A DNA stretch of 64,000 bases from Acorus gramineus. Its lineage: Eukaryota > Streptophyta > Magnoliopsida > Acorales > Acoraceae. The stretch is from positions 17,730,739 to 17,794,738 of the forward strand of contig CM060850.1 of the NCBI GenBank assembly GCA_030737835.1. Direction: 5' to 3'. Made by a program: the position numbers and the translations under genes. Under the pieces are notes generated by a model. It ran no database searches. It saw nothing but the letters and a program-made list of their open reading frames with translations, and had not been told where the DNA came from. This document shows, piece after piece, positions 23,520 to 33,853 of the stretch (within the stretch, counting starts at the first letter, position 1; each line of letters starts with the position of its first letter).

Positions 23520-24480
23520 TCGGAGGTGGGTGGTAGAGGAGCTCGGGCGGGCAGGTTGCAGCTCGGGCTGGCAGGGCTGCTGCCTCGGGCAGGGCAGCAG
23601 CGCAGGGTAGCAGGCGCAGCGGCTGGCGCGGGCGCGCGCGCGCGTGCGCGCGGGAGTGCGCGCGTGCGTGCGCTCGGGTGGCGCTGGGGGCCAGCAGGGC
23701 TGGGCAGGCTGGGTAGGACTAGCCGGGTAGGCTGGGAGCAGACGCACCAGTTGTCGGGCGCGCGAGCGCGTGCGCGCGGGCGCGCCCGGGGGCGTGCGCT
23801 CGCGGGGGGGGGGGGGGGGTGCAAGGGGAGGCATGCGGGTAGGCAGGCTGTAGGCTGTGCGCGCGGGCAGGCCGGTTTGGCAGGCTGGGCGCGCAGGCGA
23901 GCAGGGCAGGAGGTACTCGGGCATCAGGCGAGCAGTGCCGGGCGTGCAGGCGAACGGTGCTCGGGCCACTCGGCGACGCGTGCAGGCGGGCAACGCGGGC
24001 AGCAGCGTGGGCATGCTGGCAGGCGCGCTGGGCGCGTGTTGCGCGTGCGTGCGCGTGGGCGCTGGGTGAGGGTCCCGGGTGCTGGGCGCTGAGCGCTGGG
24101 AGCTGGTCGGGGATACTGGGTGCTGGGCGAGGGTGCTGAGCGCTGGGCGCTGGGCACCGCAGAGGTGGTGCGCGCGGGATGCGCGCGGAGCAAGGTGGTG
24201 CGCGCGGGGTGCGCGCGGAGTGAGGTGGTGAGCGCGGGGTGCGTGCGGGGCGAGGCGCTGCGCGCGGGGCGTGCGGGGTGCTCGCGGGCCAGCGCGAGGC
24301 GTGCGGGGTGTGCGCGGGCGGCTGCGCTGGGGCGCAGGGGCGCGCGGTGCACCCGGGAGGTCCGGCGGTGCGCGGGGTGCGCGGGCTGAGGCGCGGCGGT
24401 GCACCCGGGAGGTCGGGCGGCCGTGCGGGTGGTTGCCGGGGGAGTGCTCGGGCTAGCGTGCGTGCGGGTCGTATGCACGT
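23520..24480. other. GC-rich, CpG-dense low-complexity block of LTR copy A
   Basis: It is made of degenerate short units such as GCGCTGGGCGCTGG and GTGCGCGCGGGG, including a poly-G run at about 23804-23818. Equivalent blocks lie at about 29900-30900, 34320-35260, 45650-46210, 48320-48840, 53990-54490 and 56430-56920. The long Ala/Arg/Pro-rich open frames on both strands are a consequence of the base composition, not genes. Confidence 0.85.
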
Positions 24481-24886
24481 TTGCCCGAGTGTTAGGTGTT
24501 TAGTTGTGGGTTTTGTATGTTTGGGTATTTTAGAGTATTTTTGTATTGTTCTCACCATATTGAATGTCTGTCTTGCAGATCTGGACGGACGGTCGCGCGA
24601 CGACCCAGATACTGGTGAGTGAGACAATCCAACCCAGTAGAGAGGGGTCATACGCATTCGGGCGTATACCGACCTCTCCTGGGGCACCATGGATGAATAT
24701 TAAACCGCAGTAATACGTAATCCATGCTTGCATGATGTTAATGTAGAATGCATGCTACCCTAGTCTGTGTATGTTAGGGACTTGCACCCATATGATAGGC
24801 GTAAGAGCCATGCACCATGCCCCCTGTTTTCATGCTAGGAAACCTCGGCCTACGCTTGCGTCCTACTAGTTTGTTTATTAATTTAA

Positions 24887-25225
24887 ATGCTAGTGTATGT
24901 TAAATCGCATGCCTTAGATAATATTATAGGGAGGAGCCTTGCGAGGTCAACATTGAGACCCGTGTTAGGGTACTCCGTGTTCCTTGTTTGGTTGTCGGGA
25001 TTTCCTGTATCGGGACCTCATGCTGCCCTCCCAGGGTTTCTAGTCCTAGTAATATTATATGTAATGTTGTATGATTGGTATGATTATTAGCATATTAGTG
25101 AATATTATAGGGGAGGGGCCTTGCGAGGACAGCGGTGAGACCCGGGTTAGGGTACTCCGTGTTCCTTGTTTGGTTGTCGGGGTATCCTATAACGGGAACT
25201 CACGCCGCCCTCCCGAGTTCTTTCC
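24887..25225 (+). repeat. Tandem duplication within LTR copy A
   Basis: Two similar units of about 185 bp lie side by side. Each contains a GGAGNNGCCTTGCGAGG start, GTACTCCGTGTTCCTTG and a CTGCCCTCCC-like end. The other LTR copies have only one unit, for example 31365-31495 and 35715-35850. Confidence 0.75.
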
Positions 25226-25565
25226 CCCAATGATATTACAACCTTGCTTTTATTGTACTTATTTTCCCGCATCGTGGTTATGCGCCCTGGAGGAACTCTG
25301 AAGAGTTCATGACATTTGAGTTGTAGAGATGTGTTGTCGGCGGATCCGAGTGGATCATATGCGTATGGATAAGCTGTTCTGTCCCCTTCGTTGGATCCGG
25401 TAGAGACTGCCCCAGCGTTAGAAAGGTCGTCCCTTCCAAGGGTTCCCATCAGTAGGCGCCTCCTGATTTGGTTTTGGACTGGGCCGAAGTTGTGGGTGAA
25501 AAACCAAGCGGCCTACAGAGTGGAGGAGAGACTATCGGTGGACCAAGGGTGACCAACAGCCTATT

Positions 25566-25745
25566 CAGTCCCAAAATCCTATGTCACCCGTGGTAGGGCG
25601 AGGGTGAGGGTGAGGGTGTAGTGGGTTGGCGATGAGCGACCTACTGGATTTGTGAATGGATGATTATCAGTCCCAATAGCCTATGTCACCCATTGATGGG
25701 TGAGGGTGAGGGTGTGGTGGTTCGGCGAAGTACGAACCACTGGAG
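25566..25745 (+). repeat. Hairpin/G-run minisatellite, two units
   Basis: Each unit of about 80 bp has CCCAA...GTCACC, then GAGGGTGAGGGTGAGGGTG, then a stem-loop (25620-25645 and 25717-25740). The G runs fit a quadruplex pattern. Copies of this LTR family have one, two or three units. Confidence 0.8.
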
Positions 25746-26092
25746 TATGTTGTTATGTCTTAGAGGCTGGATAAATAATGGAATTGTGGTAAATATTGTC
25801 TGTGATGCATGGGTTGTGCTGTTCACTGAGCGTGTGGCTCACCCCTCGCATATGTTTTTCCCCAGCGGTCACTGAGCCTGAGCTACAGCTAGAGCAGCAG
25901 TTGGAGCTTTCCGAGGGATTCCTTCAGTAGCAGAGCAGCGTCACGTTCCACGAGTACCAGAGGTTATCAGCATCCCTTCTTGACTGTATGTATTTGATTT
26001 CCGTGCTTGGCACGTGTTTGTATATGTTCAGTTGTATTTGTGTATATTGGCTTTCACAGGACAGATGATTGAGTATCGAGTCTGTAGAATGT

Positions 26093-27625
26093 TTATCCGA
26101 TGAAGGGGAGAACGATTCAACGCTCGTAATATCATTCGTCAACCCTCTCTCGGGTAGCATCTACCTGGTATACCCCCACAATCAGTACATCTTGCCCCAT
26201 GCATCAATAGTACCTACAGGTGGGGGTCCTCTATAAGGACAGCTACAACCCAGGCCACTTCAACACGGACGACATTGGGAAGAAACACTCCATGTTCGCA
26301 AAGTGAACCTAATGAAAAACAACTACTCTCGGTAATCACCTACCGATGATATCGAATACATATGAACTCCCACACAGATGCATTGCTCGGACGCAGGGAG
26401 TTACCTCGGCTCTCGCTGTCACGCCCCAGGGCGGCCGTCCCCGAGACGTGGCAATAATAAAATATCAGCTATCAATACCTGAGGTCAATAAAGACTCCAA
26501 CAACAACACACAAGGTGGCAAGGCAAGGATAATGATAACTGACTGAAAAGCGGAAGCATAATATATAAACAATGTCTGTAAACCAAAAATATTATTACAA
26601 ACTCGAATACACAATCACTGTCCTATGAGAGCCAAGTCTAGACCAAAGAAAATACAACCTATGCCACATGCACGATTTACAATACATAATAACTCTAGGA
26701 CTGCTGACAGCCTCGCACTCACCACCCGCCGGAAAAATGCTCCACGCCCATAAGACCACGCCACAGGAAAGCTCCAGCTCCACACCCAACACTGCCCCTG
26801 AAAAGAAACAGTATGCGAGGGGTGAGCTACAAGCTCAGTGAGTGGCTGGAAACCAATCACCATACAACAATTCAATACATAAACACTTTCTTTCAAGGAA
26901 AACATGGGTGGAAACCCGTGGATAACAGGGTCACGCGGCGGCACGACCAACCTCACCCTCACTCCCAGAGGGAGACTCTTGGGACTTTTGGGGAGAGACA
27001 TACCGTTGGTCGAGGAGACCCGGGATTACTGGTCCACACAACACTACTGGATCACCAACCTCACCCTCACCCTCACTCCCGGAGGGAGACTCTTGGGACT
27101 TTTGGGGAAAAACCATACCGTTGGTCGAGGAGACCCGGGATTACTGGTCTACGCAACACTATTGGATCATCTACATCGAGATAACTGCCCAACGATGTCT
27201 TTAAACATCGATACGAGACCGGACCCAACAACTATGGGAATGGACGAACAACGAATGGGTCACGAGGCGACGTGTCTTCATCTCATCCTCACCCTCACTC
27301 CCGGAGGGAGACTCTTGGGACTTTTGGAAGAGACTTAGATTGCTCTACACCCTTGGTCCACCGGTAGCCCTTTCCCCGGGTAGTCACTGCCTGGTATACT
27401 CTCACGATCAGTACGCTTCCGAACGCCTCGGTGGTACCTACAGATGGGAGCCCTCTGTCAGGACAGCTACAACCCGCCCCTCTTCAACACGGACGACATT
27501 GGGAGTAAACATTCCATGTTCGCAAAGCAAACCCAATGGAAAAACAACTACTCTCGATAATCACTTATCGAGATATCGAATACTACTGTACTCCCACACC
27601 GTTGCGTCGCTCGGACACAGGGGGG
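26093..27625 (-). repeat. Minus-strand Gypsy LTR fragments (two pieces)
   Basis: Piece one, 26093-26416, resembles 44440-44580. Piece two starts TGTCACGCC at 26417 and matches 43363-44580. It includes the reversed acceptor block (26798-26840) and CTCACCCTCACC units at about 26945, 27060 and 27290, which are the G-run minisatellite read in reverse. Neither piece has a complete LTR. Confidence 0.75.
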
Positions 27626-29171
27626 TGTCACGCCCCAACTACCGGCTTAACAATCCGATAAGATAATGAATTCTCCTGAATTCCAAACGAGTGCATCGCT
27701 CGGATGCACGGGGCGATTACATCGCCAGCGCTCTAACTAATAAGGTACAACCCGACAGCGGGTCATACCCACGCTTATCCCAGATAGGCCTATCAGTTTT
27801 TAACATGCGCATATAATATATCCAGGAGAATTTTATATCTAGCTATGTGCATGAACCATATGCACAATCATCTAATAATTATAGGGACACTCCCTAATAT
27901 GGATTTACATCATAATAAATCATACAACATGCATACATGGTCATTAATCACATAAGCACACAAGGCCTAACTTAAACATGCATTGGATATCACCAACTTA
28001 AAAGAAAGGGGTCAAGCGCGATCTCGCGCACTAACAGGTGCATGCCAATATTCCAAACGAACCTGAGTCGAGTAGGAATTCGCATCTACTTACTCAGTTT
28101 GTTCAGAGGGAGAGGGCGGGAGAGATCATCATCTCATGGAGCTGGTCATAGCTTTGCCCCATTAGCATGGGCACAACAACTACACCACGCCCTCGAGTCT
28201 TATCGCAAGGGAATATTAGGCAGGTGCCCGTTATTAACCCAGACTTATTCATGCTGGATATTCCAATTAATATGGTCGGAGTATTATTACAATACTACCT
28301 AAGGCATGCCATATTCTATACATCCATACACATTACCAAAAATACATGCCCATACTAGAAGGGCGCATGCAACACAATCATTCATACATGGATACAATAC
28401 ATGTATATAAGCCTAGCATGCAAGATATCTACATATTATAGCTTAAGCATGGCCATACTACTTATCTAGAGAAGTAGTATAGCTAGGGGCGCCCATCGAT
28501 GCGCGAAGCGCGATAACGCGCGTCGAGCGCATCCCTAGAGAGAGAGGGGGGGGGATTGGAATCGAACCACTCACCATTTCCCGGGACCTCGCATGTAACG
28601 TCTCTGTATTTTTAACCTTATATATTTATTTTAAATATATAATGAAAATTTTAATTGAAATTTAATTATTTCATTTTTTTTTATTTGGCGGTAGGCCCAA
28701 ATGGGTCCAATTTGATTTATAATTATAAAAATTATAAATTGATGTTGAAATATTTATTTTATATTATTTTAGAGATCTTTATAGTCTCAAGATATTTTGG
28801 TTGAAATTTGGTGAGATTCGGAGTTCAGGAAATTAGGTTTTTAAGGTTTTGTGTTAAGTTATTGGGCCCAGGGATCTAGTTGCGAATCCAGAATATCTTT
28901 TAATAGGCTTCAGGGATCTGTTTGTAAATCGGATAGGGATCTGTCTGTAAATCGGATAAGGACCAACTTGTAAACCCGTAATACTTGAGGGGTCGTTTTA
29001 TAATTTGGTAAAAACCCGCTTTATATAACACGTTTTGGGTTACGGTTTGCACCAGAATTCTCATAAGGCATGAAGGGTGTGGATGATCTAACTCTACCCG
29101 TCAAGCATTACAAGGTGATAAATCTTTCTCTATTGATTTTTATTGTTTAGTGTTTCAATTTAGTTTGGTTA

Positions 29172-29176
29172 GGAGA
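29172..29176. repeat. Target-site duplication GGAGA, left
   Basis: It is identical to 36967-36971 on the other side of the element at 29177-36966. Confidence 0.9.
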
Positions 29177-32100
29177 TGTTATATATGTGTCACTTTTAAC
29201 CTGCTGGTAACCGTTGGAGCGTTCTGGCAGTTTTTCATTTTTTTCGGTTTTCGATCGGTACCGCTAATTTTTGGACTGTTAGCTATCGTCCTGAGCTAGA
29301 GGACTCCGATTGGAAATCTAACTGCATATTTGGTGTCCTGGTGCCATTTTAGGCCTCTCACGAAAATTTCACAGTTTCGGGGCGTATCCGGGTATTTTAA
29401 GTCACTTGCTATATAAAGGAAATCTAATTTTTGAGTGAGCACTATTCATCATCTCCTACCTTGAGCCCTCTCTCTCCTCTCCTCCATTTTTCTTGCTTTT
29501 GAGGCCCTTAGACCCCTCAAACCTTAAAAGTTAAAACCTAGGAAGTGTAGATCGGGTCCCGATCTACACCCCGGTGGTTTCAAATCCCTTTTCCGGTGAG
29601 ATTTGCCCCTCCCTCCGCCCTCTCTTCTCCTCTGTTTTGAGCCATCTCGGTGGTGGAGGTAGATCCGGACGTTGGAAACCTTTTGGGAGAGGTTTCGGCG
29701 CGCGGAGAGCAACCGGATTTCCTTTCCTCCCCTTGGTAAGCCTCTTTTCCCTCTCTTTCTTGCTTAGATGTATGCTAGGAGGTGGAAATGGGGTTGGGTG
29801 GAGGTTGGCGGCGGTGGGTGGAGGTTGGCGGCGGTGGGTGGCCGTCGGAGGGCTGTGGGAGGCGGTCGGAGGCTGTGGTGGTGGTTGGAGGTGGGTGGAA
29901 GAGGAGCTCGGGCTGGTAGGCTTGCAGCTCGGGCTGGCTGGCTGCTGTTTCGGGCAGGGCAGCAGCGCAGGGTGGTGCAGGCGCAGTGGCTAGCGCGGGT
30001 GTGCACGCGTGCGTGCGCTCGGGCTAGCGCTGGGGGCCAGCAGGGCAGGGCGTGCGCGCTGGGCAGGCTGGCAGGGTTAGCTCGGGTAGGCTGGGAGCGG
30101 TGCACCAGTTTGCCGGGCGCGCGAGCGCGTGCGCGCGGGTGCGCGCGCGGGCGTGCGCTCGGGGGGTGCAGGGAGATGCGTGCGGGTAGGCTAGCTGGGC
30201 TGTGCGCGCTGGCAGGCCGGGCGAGCAGGCTGGGCGCGCAGGCGAGCAGGGCAGGGGCGCTCGGGCATCAGGCGGGCAGTGCCCCGGGCGTGTAGGCGAG
30301 CGGTGCTCGGGCCACTCGGCGACGCGCGCAGGCAGGCAACGCGGGCAGCAGCGTGGGCAGGCTGGCAGGCGCGCTGGGCGCGTGCTGCCAGGCGCGCTGG
30401 GCGCGTGTTGCGCGTGCGTGCGCGTGGGCGCTGGGTGAGGGTCCCGGGTGCTGGGCGCAGAGCGCTGGGCGCTGGGTCGCGGGTACCGGGTGCTGGCCGA
30501 GGGTGCTGGGCGCTGGGCGCTGGGCACCGCTGTGGGGCGTGCGCGCGGGGCGCTGGGCAGAGGCAGGCGTGCGCGCGGTGTGGGAGCTGGTGGTGTGCGC
30601 GCGGGGCGGAGCTGGCGGTGCGCGCGGGATGCGAGCGGGGTGGAGCTGGCGGTGCGCGCGGGGTGCGCGCGGGGCGTGTGGCGTGCTCGTGTGGTGTGCG
30701 CGGGGGTGCGCGCGGGCTGCTGCGGCGGGGCGCAGTGGGCGCGGTGCACCGGGTGGCTCGGCTGCGGGTCCAGGGCGGCGGGCAGGGGCCCGGCGGCGCC
30801 TGGGCGCGCGGGCTGAGGCGCGGCGGCGCACCCGAGGGGTCGGGTGGCCGTGCGGGTGGTTGCCGGTGGGGCGGGAGTGAGCCGGAGTGCTCGGGCTAGC
30901 GTGCGTACGTGCCGTATGTACGTTTGCCCGAGTATGGGGTATTTTTAGAGTATGTTTAATGTATTTTTGGGTATTTTGGGGTAATTGTGGATTTTACTCA
31001 CCGTATAAATGCCTGTCTTGCAGATCTTGACGGACGGTCGCGCGACGACCCGGATTTCGGTGAGTGGGACAATCCAACCCAGTAGAGAGGTGTTATACAC
31101 ACTTGGGCGTATACCGACCTCTCCTGGGGCACCATGGATGAATATTGACATGTTGTAATGTGTATCATGCGAGCATGATTTAATTGTAGAATGCATGTTA
31201 CCCTAGACTTTGCATGTTAGGGACTTGCACCCTTAGGATATGTGTATGAGCCGTGCACCATGTCCCCTGTTTCCATGCTAGGAAGCCCGACCGATGCATG
31301 TGCCCTACTAGTTTATTTATTAAATTAAATGCTAGTATTTTTTTAAATTGCATGTTATAGTGAATATTATAGGGGAGGGGCCTTGCGAGGACAGCGGTGA
31401 GACCCGGGTTAGGGTACACCGTGTTCCTTGTTTGGTTGTCGGGGTGTCCTATAACGGGAACTCACGCTGCCCTCCCGAGTTTCTTTCCCCCAATGATATT
31501 CCACCCTTGTTATAACCTTATGCATGTTCCCCGCATCGTAGTTATGCGCCCTGGTGGGTTCTGAGGAATTCAGAACATTAGTGTTGTTATGATGTGCTGT
31601 CTGCGGATCCGAGTGGATCATATGCGATGGATAGGCTGTTCTGTTCCCTTCGTTGGATCCGTGTAGAGACTACCTCAGCGTTAGACAGGTTGTCCCGTGC
31701 AGGGGCTCCCAGTAGTAGGCGCCTCCTGATTTGGTAGAAGGACTGTGCTGAACGTGGGAGTGGCCAAACGACCTATCGGTGGACCAAGGGTGACCAACAG
31801 CCTAGTCAGTCCCAAGAGCCTAGGTCACCTGTTGAGGGTGAGGGTGAGGGTATGGTGGGCCGGCGATGTGGCGACCCACTGGATTGTAAGTCCCAATATC
31901 CTTGGTCACCCCTGAGGGTGAGGGTGAGGGTGTAGCGGGTTGGCTGAAGCGACCCGCTGGTTTTGTGCAGTTAGTCCCAATATCCTTGGTCACCCATTGA
32001 GGGTGAGGGTGAGGGTGTAGTGGGTTGGCGGTAGCGACCCACTAGGTTGCGGAATTGTTGTTATTTGTGGCTATGGTAATGTGGTTGTGGATTATAAAGA

Positions 32101-32584
32101 TTATCTGGTTGTGGTCAATATTGTCTGTGATGCATGGGTTGTGCCGTTCACTGAGCGTGTGGCTCACCCCTCGCACAATATTTTTCTTCAGTGTCATCTG
32201 AGTCGGATCTGGAGGAGGAGCTCCCCGAGGGACTTCATCAGTAGCGGAGTAGCGCCACGTCCCGCGAGTATCAGAGGCTATCAGCATCCCTTGTGCCTGT
32301 ATGTATTATTTTCCGTGCTTGGGCACGCGTTTGTGTTGTATTTGGATGTCTTTGTATGTATATTGGCTCTCACAGGACATGTGATTATGTATGGAGTCTG
32401 TAGTGTGTTTTGATTACAGATTCAGTCTTTAGCTTCCGCATTTGGTGTATATATCATGTCAGCCCTGCTTTTGTTGTCTGTGTGTCATTCTGGTTGCTTG
32501 TGTATGATATATTATTGACCTCCTGTGTAGATTCTGATATTTTATATACACTTGCCGCGTCTCGGGGACGCCCGGGGCGTGACA
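29177..32584 (+). repeat. 5' LTR (copy B) of the pol-deleted Gypsy element
   Basis: It is complete, 3408 bp, TG...CA. Parts: TATA box 29409-29419, donor GTAAGC at 29736, GC-rich block, microexon 31024-31059, fold-back GAGAGGT...ACCTCTC near 31094-31125, three hairpin/G-run units (31806-32045), acceptor block 32149-32191, and the short acidic frame ending TAG at 32242-32244. Confidence 0.9.
31806..32045 (+). repeat. Hairpin/G-run minisatellite, three units, copy B
   Basis: The three units have stems at 31855-31879, 31934-31958 and 32019-32043, each downstream of GAGGGTGAGGGTGAGGG. The matching three units of the 3' LTR are at about 36186-36425. Confidence 0.85.
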
Positions 32585-32590
32585 AAAAGG

Positions 32591-32602
32591 TGGTATCAGA
32601 GC
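32591..32602 (+). other. Primer binding site (tRNA-iMet type)
   Basis: TGGTATCAGAGC lies 6 nt after the 5' LTR end and is the standard initiator-Met tRNA priming site of plant LTR elements. The same 12-mer lies at 50356-50367 and 58266-58277, and reversed at 42722-42733. Confidence 0.92.
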
Positions 32603-32659
32603 CTGGTCCTGTCAGAGCCAATGGTCTTCTTTCGTAGAGATGAGTCCTAGGATTTTGAT

Positions 32660-33853
32660 ATGAGTATTCTGATCCTAGTGTCTGGTTTTCTTAGGATTGC
32701 TGATATGTCTCCTCGTGGAGGACGGCGCGGACATGGTCCCTCTCGACCTTTGGAGGTTTCCGGACCTACCGGAGGCGAGGATGCTACTGGAGAGTCCACG
32801 GCTGTGAGGCCAGGATCGGCGCAGGAGCCTCCCGCACGGGAACGTGCGTTCGCTCGGATAGCGGATTCGGTGGAGACTCGGATCAAGGCACTGGAGGCCC
32901 AGACCAGAGTGTTGGTAGAGCAGGCGCGGGAGATCCGGGAGCTGAGGGCGGCCCGTGATGCAGTTCCACAGGTCCCCTTGGTAGCAGATCCGTCTGTGGT
33001 ACCCGAAGTACCCCCAGTCCCCGTGGTGATTCCAGCGGCGAGGGTTCAGGATCCCCTGGCGAGGGAGGTGGGGCTAGAGGCTGCAGCGCGGGTGCAGCAG
33101 AGTGGCCTCGCAGCCTTTCTGAAGCTCCATCCTCCCGAGTTCTATGGCCAGTTGGCGGATCCCCTTGCCCCAGAGCGATGGTTGATGGAGGTGGAGGTGA
33201 TCTTCTCGACCATGCTTTGCACCGATCGCCAGCGAGTCTCTCTGGCCACCTTCATGCTGAAGGGTAGCGCTGCCGACTGGTGGGCTACCCGAGTGGTGGA
33301 CATTCCAGAGGGAGTGGAGCAGCTTTCTTGGGCAGGATTCCGTAGGTATTTCCTGGAGGAGTACTTCCCGTTCTCGGCGCAGCAGATCGTGGTGCAGGAG
33401 TTTGAACGGTTGACGCAGGGCTCTATGTCTGTCGCCGACTACTCCACGCGCTTCACGAGGCTATCCAGATTTGCTCCAGCTTTGGTGATGGACGAAGAGG
33501 CGAGGTGCCGCCGTTTCGAGCTTGGTCTCTGCAGCGCCATTCGGGTGCATGTCTCCTCCCAGGCTTTCTCGAGGTTCTCGGACTTGGTGTCTCGGGCGAA
33601 GACAATCGAGCGAGACCTCGGGATCATCGTAGGGGTTCCGACCCCTTCTGCAGATCAGGGTCCTTCCGGGAGTCGGGACCAGGGGCAGCGCAAGAGGAGG
33701 AGGCCCCGTTTCGATCAGTCAGCGGCTGCCTCTCCTCCAACTGATGTGGTGCCAGAGTGGGATTCAGCACCCATTGCGACAGTGCCCATCCAGTCCAGGC
33801 TGCCGGAGAAGCGGCGCTGTTTTCATTGTCAGCGGCTGTCGCTTGCTATATAA
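32660..33853 (+). CDS. Gypsy gag, cut in the zinc knuckle
   Basis: The open frame has 397 codons. Met at 32705 (MSPRGGRRGHG) fits the starts of the other two gag copies better than Met at 32660. Residues about 150-300 hold the retrotransposon gag core, with FMLKGSAADWWA, FRRYFLEEYFPFS and SVADYSTRFTRLSRFAP. The zinc knuckle starts RRCFHCQR and is cut there: the true gag sequence ends at about 33835 and the last few codons are read from LTR DNA. It is the only unbroken gag frame in the window and could make capsid protein without the nucleocapsid knuckle. Confidence 0.88.
   Translation: MSILILVSGFLRIADMSPRGGRRGHGPSRPLEVSGPTGGEDATGESTAVRPGSAQEPPARERAFARIADSVETRIKALEAQTRVLVEQAREIRELRAARDAVPQVPLVADPSVVPEVPPVPVVIPAARVQDPLAREVGLEAAARVQQSGLAAFLKLHPPEFYGQLADPLAPERWLMEVEVIFSTMLCTDRQRVSLATFMLKGSAADWWATRVVDIPEGVEQLSWAGFRRYFLEEYFPFSAQQIVVQEFERLTQGSMSVADYSTRFTRLSRFAPALVMDEEARCRRFELGLCSAIRVHVSSQAFSRFSDLVSRAKTIERDLGIIVGVPTPSADQGPSGSRDQGQRKRRRPRFDQSAAASPPTDVVPEWDSAPIATVPIQSRLPEKRRCFHCQRLSLAI

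Larger units (their letters stand above)
22801..26092 (+). repeat. Gypsy LTR copy A (3' end missing)
   Basis: It starts TGTTATATTTGTGTCAC like the other LTRs and matches 29177-32584 along its length. It loses similarity near 26092, before the usual GCGTGACA end. Parts in order: U3 with TATA box (23064-23074), a putative exon ending at a GTAAGC donor (23390), a GC-rich block, a 36-nt microexon (24579-24614), a duplicated block (about 24900-25215), two hairpin/G-run units (25566-25745), the branchpoint-like block and acceptor (25822-25865), and a short acidic frame ending TAG at 25928-25930. Confidence 0.85.

Noticed and set aside
23804-23818. Biological meaning of the poly-G run
   Set aside because: Runs of this type, also near 39669, are prone to sequencing error; nothing else supports a function.
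23418-24690. Long Ala/Arg/Pro-rich open frames on both strands (up to 328 codons)
   Set aside because: They overlap in several frames on both strands, consist of low-complexity composition, and recur in every GC-rich LTR block. No domain or conserved frame.
25566-25745. CRISPR-like array of repeats and spacers
   Set aside because: Eukaryotic LTR minisatellite with one to three units, tied to each LTR copy, with no cas genes.
30024-30899. Long open frames in the GC-rich block of LTR copy B (up to 241 codons)
   Set aside because: Same compositional artefact as in copy A. The frame is not preserved between copies B and C.
31816-32045. Telomere-like repeat
   Set aside because: The unit is GGGTGA within an 80-bp LTR repeat, not the plant telomere unit TTTAGGG.
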